Assembly (NCBI GenBank): GCA_023457175.1
Contig: JAEWMM010000259.1
Coordinates: 1-7,026 of the forward strand
Source: Bacillota bacterium
Lineage (GTDB): Bacteria > Bacillota > Clostridia > Oscillospirales > Ruminococcaceae
Direction: 5' to 3'
Length of the DNA: 7,026 bases
Positions 1 to 6,404 of the stretch are shown here, one piece after another (the stretch's first letter is position 1; every line of letters begins with the position of its first letter). The notes beneath the pieces were generated by a model, which was not told the origin of the DNA, did no database searches, and saw nothing but the letters and a program-made list of their open reading frames with translations. Made by a program: the position numbers and the translations under genes.

Positions 1-217
1 GGCCATACAGGTGCTGGATGAGCACGATCTTCACCAGAACAACCGGGTCTACGCTGGGCCGGTCGTTGTCCTTGCTGTACAGTGGCTCCACCATCTCGTA
101 CAGCCGTTCCCAGTTTACTGCCGCATCAATTTTCCGCAGCAGATGATGCTGCGGTACCAGACTTTCCGTATCCACCATTTCCAGCACGCCGTGATCTAAT
201 TTCCCTCGCTGCAACAT
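1..217 (-). CDS. IS1182-type transposase, N-terminal 72 residues (runs off the left edge)
   Basis: Read on the minus strand from ATG at 217-215, this frame stays open to the window edge and gives 72 residues. The sequence contains LVPQHHLLRKID (about residues 20-31), then NDRPSVDPVVLVKI (51-64) and IQHLYG (67-72). From family knowledge this is the N-terminal DUF772 domain of IS1182/IS5-like DDE transposases, which precedes the catalytic domain. The catalytic residues would lie beyond the window, so intactness cannot be judged. Upstream of the start on the minus strand is GGGTGAT, a weak ribosome site. The gene faces away from perR. Forward-strand frames over the same stretch (11-199, 82-294) resemble nothing known and are taken as shadows. 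Confidence 0.85.
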   Translation of the reverse strand, partial: MLQRGKLDHGVLEMVDTESLVPQHHLLRKIDAAVNWERLYEMVEPLYSKDNDRPSVDPVVLVKIVLIQHLYG

Positions 218-236
218 TTTATATCACCCAAGTACT

Positions 237-245
237 ATTTTATCA
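237..245 (-). promoter_or_regulatory. Possible extended -10 promoter of the IS transposase
   Basis: The minus strand reads TGATAAAAT across 245-237, matching an extended -10 (TGn followed by TAAAAT). No good -35 is seen at the right distance. Transcription would begin near 230, giving a leader of about 13 nt before the ATG at 217. The assignment rests on position and motif only. Confidence 0.3.
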
Positions 246-255
246 GATACATATG

Positions 256-283
256 AAAAAGCCCAGCATATGCGGGGCTTTTT
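256..283. terminator. Bidirectional terminator-like palindrome at the IS tip
   Basis: AAAAAGCCC (256-264) pairs perfectly with GGGCTTTTT (275-283). The intervening bases contain the self-complementary GCATATGC. Because the arms begin with five A and end with five T, the structure can act as an intrinsic terminator on either strand. It lies upstream of the transposase gene, where it would insulate the element from outside transcription, and it would also stop leftward transcripts from leaving. Confidence 0.7.
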
Positions 284-421
284 CGACAGGCTGAGCGCCG
301 CATTTATGGCATCAACGGCGGTTTTTTGTATTCCTTGTGAGGACGTGGGAATAAATATCCAACATCATATCAGGATACCCTAAAATATCGCACATGGTTT
401 AGATTGTACATTAACACAAAT

Positions 422-455
422 ACAAGATTTGCTATTTTTCTTGTAAATATCTTGT
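422..455. repeat. Triplicate TCTTGT/ACAAGA motif upstream of perR
   Basis: TCTTGT occurs at 439-444 and 450-455, eleven base pairs apart, and its inverse ACAAGA occurs at 422-427. The last copy overlaps the proposed -35 element of perR. The spacing of about one helical turn and the position suggest a possible second operator, but short AT-rich motifs recur by chance. The remaining stretch from 290 to 420 holds only a weak hairpin (TATTCC 329-334 with GGAATA 348-353) and no gene. Confidence 0.3.
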
Positions 456-480
456 CTGCATCCTACTTTTCGTGTATATT
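452..480 (+). promoter_or_regulatory. Sigma-70-type promoter of perR-katG
   Basis: TTGTCT (452-457) and TATATT (475-480) are separated by exactly 17 bp. Transcription would start near 486-488, inside the PerR-box palindrome at 483-503, so bound repressor would block the promoter. No other good promoter is seen between here and katG, supporting joint transcription of perR and katG. Confidence 0.6.
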
Positions 481-482
481 TA

Positions 483-503
483 AAATTGTAATGATTACAA
501 TTT
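483..503. promoter_or_regulatory. PerR/Fur box (perfect 21-bp palindrome)
   Basis: AAATTGTAAT (483-492), a central G (493), and ATTACAATTT (494-503) form a perfect 10-1-10 inverted repeat. Its core TTGTAATGATTACAA follows the 7-1-7 pattern of Bacillus PerR boxes (TTATAATNATTATAA), differing mainly by G and C at symmetric positions. It sits directly after the -10 of the perR promoter and 46 bp before the perR start, the expected place for autorepression. Choice of PerR over Fur or Zur as the binding protein is inferred from the adjacent perR-katG pair. Confidence 0.8.
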
Positions 504-549
504 GCAGGTTTGGCAATAAGGCCGTCATAAAACATCAACAAGGAACACA

Positions 550-978
550 ATGGTTATGAATGAACGCTATCACACCGTTTTGCAGGCGCTTAAAGGACAT
601 CATATCCGGCTGTCGCATCAGCGAATGAAGGTTGTCGCCTACCTTTGTGAGAACATGAATCACCCGACAGCCGACCAAATCTATGTCGCACTGCACAGAG
701 AAGAGCCAACCCTTTCTAAAACGACCATATACAACACGCTGCATGTGTTGGTTGAAGCGGGACTGCTCAGAGAGCTTAACATTGAAGATACCGAGGTGCG
801 ATATGACATCATAACTGAAGCGCATGGACACTTCAAATGCGAAAGCTGTAAAGCTGTCTTCAATTTTGACATCAATTCCGAGCTGCTTGCCAGCACACAG
901 CTGCCCGGTTTTAAGGTGCTTGACAAAAGCATTTATTTTAAAGGTATTTGTCCAAAATGCCTTTTGAGTAATAAATGA
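550..978 (+). CDS. perR: PerR-type Fur-family peroxide-responsive repressor
   Basis: A 142-residue cytoplasmic metal-dependent repressor of normal Fur-family length. The N-terminal winged helix (about 1-85) includes LSHQRMKVVAYL (21-32) and the recognition-helix region LSKTTIYNTLHVL (55-67). The metal/dimer domain follows. By analogy with Bacillus subtilis PerR, regulatory-site residues are H38, D86, H92 and H94, and the structural zinc site is C97xxC100 with C134xxC137. The fifth ligand position (D104 in B. subtilis) appears to be N105 here, with D107 two residues later. PerR with iron is inactivated by peroxide-driven histidine oxidation. Start is ATG 550 behind AAGGAA (540-545); ATG 556 is an alternative with longer spacing. 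The PerR box in its promoter and katG 27 bp downstream support PerR rather than Fur or Zur. Confidence 0.85.
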   Translation: MVMNERYHTVLQALKGHHIRLSHQRMKVVAYLCENMNHPTADQIYVALHREEPTLSKTTIYNTLHVLVEAGLLRELNIEDTEVRYDIITEAHGHFKCESCKAVFNFDINSELLASTQLPGFKVLDKSIYFKGICPKCLLSNK

Positions 979-3201
<2,223 letters not shown>

Positions 3202-3395
3202 TTGCCGCGGGGCTCTGATCTTGGTTCTGGCTTAACAGAATTTTAGGCAGCGGTATTATGAAAGCATATTTGATCATAAAAATATACAGTGCAGCCTGTC
3301 TTGATAAGAATGCGCCCTTGATTGAAGACCGGTCAAAATATTTTATAAACCGTAGACTTGTGCAGCGTGCATATTTATCTGCAATTTCCGGGCGG

Positions 3396-3430
3396 GGGGC
3401 AGTTTTAGCTGCCCCTTGTGCCAAGAAGGG
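3396..3430 (+). promoter_or_regulatory. Hairpin and possible ribosome-site sequestering structure before the DUF454 gene
   Basis: GGGGCAG (3396-3402) pairs perfectly with CTGCCCC (3409-3415) around a 6-nt loop. Alternatively CCCTT (3413-3417) can pair with AAGGG (3426-3430), which is the ribosome site of the gene starting at 3439. Both use bases 3413-3415, so the two folds exclude each other. The hairpin lacks a T-run, so it is not a normal intrinsic terminator for katG. Translational control is inference. Confidence 0.4.
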
Positions 3431-3438
3431 AAAACCCA

Positions 3439-3861
3439 ATGCTCAATTCCGTTAAAAAATATTTTTTACTGTTTATAGGCACACTTTCTTTGATGCTGGG
3501 CATCATCGGCATATTGCTGCCGGTCATGCCGACGACCCCTTTCCTGCTGCTGTCGTCGTTTTGCTACCTGCGCAGCTCTAAAAAACTCTATAACTGGCTC
3601 ATTTATCACAGAATATTGGGCGCATACCTCTATAACTACCTGACCTATAAAGCTGTGACAAGGCGTATCAAGGTTACGGCGTTGATATTTTTATGGTGGG
3701 GCCTTATCGCCTCCATGCTGCTGATTAACCATTTGCATGTCCGGCTGTTTCTGGGCTTTATCGGCATAGCGGTCAGTATTCATCTGCTTATGCTAAGAAC
3801 TATCAAGAAGTCGGATATGGTCAAGCCCGACCGCTTAGCAGGGGATAAGCACGAGCAATAA
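3439..3861 (+). CDS. DUF454 (YbaN-like) small membrane protein
   Basis: A 140-residue integral membrane protein. Residues 14-46 carry the DUF454 signature: a first hydrophobic helix (8-28) running into LLPVMPTTPFLLLSSFCYLR (26-45), then NWLIYHRILGAYLYNY (52-67), matching the pattern of Escherichia coli YbaN. Two further hydrophobic helices lie at about 78-97 and 102-119, and the tail is charged. The family has no established biochemical role. ATG 3439 is chosen because AAGAAGGG (3423-3430) lies 8 nt upstream; the frame also extends to GTG 3418, but that would place the ribosome site inside the gene. It is 237 bp after katG with no clear promoter. A weak candidate, TTGATT near 3317 followed by TTTTAT, is not convincing. 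Read-through from the perR-katG transcript is possible. Confidence 0.85.
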   Translation: MLNSVKKYFLLFIGTLSLMLGIIGILLPVMPTTPFLLLSSFCYLRSSKKLYNWLIYHRILGAYLYNYLTYKAVTRRIKVTALIFLWWGLIASMLLINHLHVRLFLGFIGIAVSIHLLMLRTIKKSDMVKPDRLAGDKHEQ

Positions 3862-3905
3862 AAAGCGGCGGGCTTTTTAATAAAAATGCCGCAGACATTT
3901 TTATT
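3860..3905. terminator. Tandem terminator-like hairpins after the DUF454 gene
   Basis: AAAAAGC (3860-3866, overlapping the stop codon) pairs with GCTTTTT (3872-3878) around GGCGG. Immediately after, AATAAAAATG (3879-3888) pairs perfectly with CATTTTTATT (3896-3905), followed by TT. The GC-rich arm GCCGC (3888-3892) can also pair with GCGGC at 3865-3869, or with GCGGC at 3923-3927, which is followed by six T (3929-3934). So several alternative terminator folds are possible. The set probably ends the DUF454 transcript and may attenuate read-through to the next gene. Confidence 0.6.
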
Positions 3906-3915
3906 TTGCGCATCG

Positions 3916-3945
3916 CGGACAGGCGGCGTTTTTTAAATTTATAAA
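3916..3945 (+). promoter_or_regulatory. Possible promoter of the DUF4491 gene
   Basis: CGGACA (3916-3921) and TATAAA (3940-3945) are spaced 18 bp. The -35 matches TTGACA at four of six positions. It would start transcription near 3952, about 37 nt before the gene at 3989. It is a weak match chosen mainly because terminators separate this gene from the preceding one. Confidence 0.3.
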
Positions 3946-3988
3946 ATTGTCGGCAACAGCGTTTGCGCAGGAAAATGGAGGAATACGC

Positions 3989-4333
3989 ATGTCTATACAT
4001 TTTGAAGGCATTCTCGTCGCGTTCTTCTCTTATGTGATAATCGGAATATTCCATCCAGTTGTTATCAAGTGCGAATACTATTTTTCCAGCAGAATCTGGC
4101 CGCTGTTTTTGGTCTGCGGCATTTTGCTGCTGACCGGCGCGCTGTTCACCACCGGCATGCTTTCAATCGTCTTAAGCTTGCTGGGCGCTTCCTGCCTGTG
4201 GTGCATTCGTGAGCTCAAAGAGCAGGCGGAGCGCGTTGCCAAGGGCTGGTTCCCGCAAAATCCCAACCGGCGTACGGGGGGCCAAAAGCGACGGCACGAT
4301 GCGCAGCGCCACACCGACAGGTCGGCCAATTGA
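3989..4333 (+). CDS. DUF4491 small membrane protein
   Basis: A 114-residue protein with three hydrophobic segments (about 6-26, 37-55 and 57-73). It matches the pattern of the DUF4491 family as I know it: FHPVVIKCEYYF (21-32) after the first helix, SCLWCIRELKEQ (68-79) at the end of the third, and VAKGWFPQNPNRR (83-95). No function is established for the family. ATG 3989 is chosen because GGAGGA (3977-3982) lies 6 nt upstream; the frame continues to TTG 3947 without another ribosome site. Residues 96-114 are a very basic and polar tail after the point where I expect family members to stop. The tail begins at a run of six G (about 4275-4280), so a slipped frame is conceivable. Functional linkage to its neighbours is unclear. 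Confidence 0.8.
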   Translation: MSIHFEGILVAFFSYVIIGIFHPVVIKCEYYFSSRIWPLFLVCGILLLTGALFTTGMLSIVLSLLGASCLWCIRELKEQAERVAKGWFPQNPNRRTGGQKRRHDAQRHTDRSAN

Positions 4334-4363
4334 CATACTGTCAAACAACTCGAAACCAGGAAC

Positions 4364-4434
4364 AGAATTGGCGGGATATTTTGTGTCTGGTAAGCACGAT
4401 CATGCAGCCAGATGCAAAATAGTCCGCCAAATCC
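4364..4434. repeat. 71-bp imperfect palindrome after the DUF4491 gene
   Basis: A 27-base left arm (4364-4390) and a 27-base right arm (4408-4434) are complementary at 21 positions, with a 17-nt centre. The best blocks are TTGGCGG with CCGCCAA, and TATTTTG plus TCTGG with their complements. Neither end carries a T-run, so it is not a standard terminator. It lacks recognisable integron attC core sites. It lies between the stop codon at 4333 and the IS30 relic; a small mobile-repeat remnant or an RNA stability structure are both possible. Confidence 0.55.
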
Positions 4435-4469
4435 AATTGCCAAAGCAAATGCGACGGTTCAGCCAAGTA

Positions 4470-4706
4470 AGTCAATTCAAAACCTTTTCAAACGACGCCA
4501 TAGCAGGCAAATTCACCACCGCGATCTGTTGTTGCTGTTTTGAATGTACGCTTTGCCTTATAATACCGCAAAGCCTTTTCGGTTTTCCTGCAATACTGCC
4601 GTGGTGATGTCCCGGATGTGATACGGTTTTTCGGGGTTGAATATCCTATTTTACCAAGTTGCTCTATCTTTCTTCGCTCAAATGCTGTAAAATGGTGGTG
4701 GTTCAT
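4470..4706 (-). pseudogene. Decayed IS30-family transposase relic
   Basis: From ATG 4706 the minus strand reads MNHHHFTAFERRKIEQLGKI (residues 1-20) and YST, like the N-terminus of clostridial IS30 transposases. The next helix-turn-helix piece continues in another frame as HHHGSIAGKPKR (4609-4574), resembling RHHSTIARELKR. The first frame then gives TATTDRGGEFACY (about 4540-4500), matching the block around the second catalytic Asp of the DDE core. The frame ends at TGA 4488, while the shifted frame gives ASFEKVLN and, after one more shift, LT at 4470, like the common IS30 ending KVLHLT. Most of the middle and catalytic regions are missing. The parent protein is normally over 300 residues, so this is a collapsed relic with internal deletions and frameshifts. 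Assignment is by remembered family patterns, not a search. Confidence 0.75.
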
Positions 4707-4785
4707 GGCTGATGCCTCATGTGAATAATGGTGTTGCAGTAAATTCCATTCTACATATTTTGACCGTTGCGGGCTATTTGTTCTG

Positions 4786-4813
4786 TTGCATTTCATTTTT
4801 AAAATATATGCAA
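4786..4813. repeat. AT-rich palindrome upstream of the serC promoters
   Basis: TTGCAT (4786-4791) pairs with ATGCAA (4808-4813), and inside it ATTTT (4795-4799) pairs with AAAAT (4801-4805). It lies about 18 bp upstream of the first serC promoter. It could be a regulator site, or the edge of the IS30 relic. No regulator can be named. Confidence 0.35.
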
Positions 4814-4830
4814 AATCAACCTGCTGCGGC

Positions 4831-4858
4831 ATGACACGGGATGAATCTTTGATATAAT
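4831..4858 (+). promoter_or_regulatory. Distal serC promoter candidate (P1)
   Basis: ATGACA (4831-4836) and a perfect TATAAT (4853-4858) are spaced 16 bp, with an extended -10 TGA directly before the TATAAT. Transcription would begin near 4865, about 295 nt before serC. Confidence 0.55.
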
Positions 4859-4884
4859 TCTTTTTCATTTTGTGAAATAAGGTG

Positions 4885-4913
4885 TTGACGCTGATTGTCC
4901 GGCGACATATACT
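4885..4913 (+). promoter_or_regulatory. Proximal serC promoter candidate (P2)
   Basis: TTGACG (4885-4890) and TATACT (4908-4913) are spaced exactly 17 bp, each matching consensus at five of six positions. It is among the best sigma-70-type matches in the window. Transcription would begin near 4920, leaving a structured leader of about 240 nt before serC. Confidence 0.7.
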
Positions 4914-4919
4914 GTGAAT

Positions 4920-5160
4920 AGTCCGTTTGGCGCGGCTGCGTTGTTTTAAACCTATCATGGTTGCGCCATGATGCGGCCGGATATTGAAGGGCCTGCTTGG
5001 AAATCCTTCAAATTGCCGTCGGGAACAGATTACCGGGCTGGCCTTACACTGCATTGCTTCTAAAAAGCGCTGCTCCGCCCAACGTCGGGCCGGCAGCGAA
5101 ACACTCAGCAATGCAGCGGGCCGGGCCATCATTTTTTTTAGATTTTAGGAGGTCATAGTG
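4920..5160 (+). ncRNA. Structured 5' leader of serC, class unknown
   Basis: The stretch between P2 and serC has no convincing gene but contains successive stem-loops. ATCATGG (4954-4960) pairs with CCATGAT (4966-4972). This competes with TGGCGC (4928-4933) pairing with GCGCCA (4963-4968). TTGAAGG (4984-4990) pairs with CCTTCAA (5005-5011), extended by CGGC (4974-4977) with GCCG (5015-5018). The last element is a long hairpin with a T-run (5035-5139). I do not see the T-box GGGTGG-type core or a riboswitch consensus I recognise. A cis-acting regulatory RNA for serine synthesis is inferred from structure and place only. Confidence 0.4.
5035..5139 (+). terminator. Long hairpin plus T-run before serC (attenuator candidate)
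   Basis: GGGCTGGCC (5035-5043) pairs with GGCCGGGCC (5119-5127) at eight of nine positions, counting one G-U pair. CTGCATTGC (5049-5057) pairs perfectly with GCAATGCAG (5108-5116), CGCTGC (5068-5073) with GCAGCG (5093-5098), and GCCC (5077-5080) with GGGC (5087-5090). Eight T follow at 5132-5139, and the serC ribosome site AGGAGG begins at 5147. The hairpin is longer than a typical terminator, but the GC-rich base next to a T-run is terminator-like. Its place inside the leader suggests attenuation. Confidence 0.5.
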
Positions 5161-6249
5161 ATGTCAAAGTATGAACGCATCTACAATTTTTCGGCGGGTC
5201 CTTCAATGCTGCCCCTCGAAGTGCTTGAGGAATGTAACCGCGACATGTACAACTACCACGGCAGTGGCATGAGCGTGATGGAGATGAGCCATCGATCTAA
5301 AATGTTCATGGAAATTGCGCAGGATGCGGAAAAGCTTCTTCGCGAGGTTATGCAGATCCCCGATAATTACAAGGTGCTGTTCATGCAGGGGGGCGCAACG
5401 TTGCAGTTCGCGGCGCTGCCGCTGAACTTAAAGCGCAACGGCACGGCCGATTACATTAAGACCGGAAATTTTTCGGCGCTGGCTGCCAAAGAGGCGGCAA
5501 ACTTCATCAAGGTCAATATTGCGGCCAGCTCGGAGGACACCAGCTATGACCGCATTCCGCAGCAGGCGCAGCTTAAACTGAATTCCGCCGCGGACTATGT
5601 GCATATCTGCTTTAACAACACCGTGTACGGCACTAAGTTCCCTTATATCCCCGATACCGGCGCGGTGCCGCTGGTCGCCGATATTTCAAGCTGTATCCTC
5701 TCAGAGTCGCTGGATATCAGCCGGTTTGGCGTGCTGTATGCGGGCGTTCAAAAGAATATCGCTCCCGCTGGTATGGCGCTGGTCATCATTCGCGACGATT
5801 TGCTTGGGGAGCCTGCCGCCGGTACCCCGATCATGCTCAACTATAAAATCACAGCCGAAAAAGAGTCGATGTACAACACCCCCAACTGCTGGTGCATCTA
5901 TGTCACCAAGCTGGTGCTCGAATATATCAAGTCTATCGGCGGCGTAACCGAGATGCAGCGCCGCAATATTGCCAAGGCGTCGCTGCTTTACGATTATCTC
6001 GACTCAAGCAGGCTGTTTACCGCGGGCGCGCAAAAGGATTCCCGTTCACTCATGAACGTTGTGTTCAGCACCGGGGACGAGGCGCTCGATGCGCAGTTTG
6101 TCAAGGAGGCGTCAGCCTTGGGCATGTCTAACCTCAAGGGGCATAAGGTGCTGGGCGGCATGCGCGCGTCCATTTATAACAATATGCCGTATGAGGGTGT
6201 GCAGGCGCTTGTTGACTTTATGCGTGCCTTTGAAGAAAAACACGGCTAA
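5161..6249 (+). CDS. serC: Phosphoserine aminotransferase SerC
   Basis: A 362-residue class V, PLP-dependent aminotransferase converting 3-phosphohydroxypyruvate and glutamate to phosphoserine and 2-oxoglutarate in the cytoplasm, the second step of serine synthesis. The N-terminus YNFSAGPSMLP (8-18) is the SerC signature. Other landmarks are GGAT (77-80) in the cofactor phosphate region, FNNTVYGTKF (151-160), VADISSC (172-178) with the PLP-binding D174, and the Schiff-base lysine K198 in YAGVQKNIAPAG, the same number as in E. coli SerC. LGGMRASIYNNMP (331-343) and a complete C-terminus follow. Length and motifs are intact. ATG 5161 sits 8 nt after AGGAGG (5147-5152); an in-frame GTG at 5158 is possible but closer. 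serA is not adjacent. The stop codon lies in a small hairpin (ACGGC 6242-6246 with GCCGT 6251-6255) followed by only three T, a poor terminator. Confidence 0.96.
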   Translation: MSKYERIYNFSAGPSMLPLEVLEECNRDMYNYHGSGMSVMEMSHRSKMFMEIAQDAEKLLREVMQIPDNYKVLFMQGGATLQFAALPLNLKRNGTADYIKTGNFSALAAKEAANFIKVNIAASSEDTSYDRIPQQAQLKLNSAADYVHICFNNTVYGTKFPYIPDTGAVPLVADISSCILSESLDISRFGVLYAGVQKNIAPAGMALVIIRDDLLGEPAAGTPIMLNYKITAEKESMYNTPNCWCIYVTKLVLEYIKSIGGVTEMQRRNIAKASLLYDYLDSSRLFTAGAQKDSRSLMNVVFSTGDEALDAQFVKEASALGMSNLKGHKVLGGMRASIYNNMPYEGVQALVDFMRAFEEKHG

Positions 6250-6357
6250 GGCCGTTTGAAAAGGGCAGGCTATAATAATGGGTCTGCCGCAGCGCAATTT
6301 TGCCTGGCAACAACAGTATCATGGCGAAGCGGGGCGCTCTTAAAACGGCTTTGTCTG

Positions 6358-6386
6358 TTTTGTGGCGTCCCGCCTTTGTATATAAT
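6358..6386 (+). promoter_or_regulatory. Possible promoter of the phosphoglycerate mutase gene
   Basis: A perfect TATAAT (6381-6386) is preceded at 17 bp by TTTTGT (6358-6363), a weak -35. Transcription would begin near 6393, only about 12 nt before the ATG at 6405, so the ribosome-site-like GGGAG (6388-6392) would fall just outside the transcript. An imperfect stem (AAGCGGGGCG 6327-6336 with CGTCCCGCCTT 6366-6376, one bulge and one G-U) overlaps the promoter. The rest of 6250-6357 shows nothing else. Confidence 0.4.
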
Positions 6387-6404
6387 AGGGAGTGTCAATT
6401 TTAA

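Larger units (their letters stand above)
1..290 (-). mobile_element. 5' end of an IS1182-type insertion sequence
   Basis: The transposase start at 217 plus the upstream stretch to about 290 is read as the transposase-proximal end of an insertion sequence. The outer edge is placed just beyond the terminator-like palindrome at 256-283, because IS elements often carry such a hairpin at their tips to block read-through into the transposase. The terminal inverted repeat cannot be confirmed because the other end is outside the window, so the boundary is uncertain by some tens of bases. Confidence 0.5.

Noticed and set aside
3317..3350. A promoter for the DUF454 gene and a PerR-like AAAATATTTT palindrome
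   Set aside because: The -10 and -35 matches are poor, and the palindrome is a short AT-only sequence lacking the PerR-box pattern.
3258..3455. A 65-codon forward frame between katG and the DUF454 gene
   Set aside because: No good ribosome site, no recognisable domain, and it overlaps the start of the DUF454 gene; probably chance.
4364..4434. The palindrome as an integron attC site
   Set aside because: No RYYYAAC/GTTRRRY core pairs at its ends, and no integrase or cassette array nearby.
4436..4765. Terminal inverted repeats bounding the IS30 relic
   Set aside because: Comparing the GTTGCA region near 4735 with the GTCGCA region near 4455 gives only scattered matches; the ends are too eroded to define.
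4968..5063. A 31-codon frame in the serC leader as a possible serine leader peptide
   Set aside because: It has only two Ser codons and no ribosome site, and the start lies inside a stable stem.
4488..5132. A 214-codon minus-strand frame over the serC leader and the IS30 relic
   Set aside because: Only the part from 4706 downward resembles a protein family (IS30). The upstream part has no ribosome site or family features and lies over structured leader sequence.
6271..6276. TATAAT just after serC as a promoter
   Set aside because: No -35-like hexamer at a workable distance, and it lies far from the next start.
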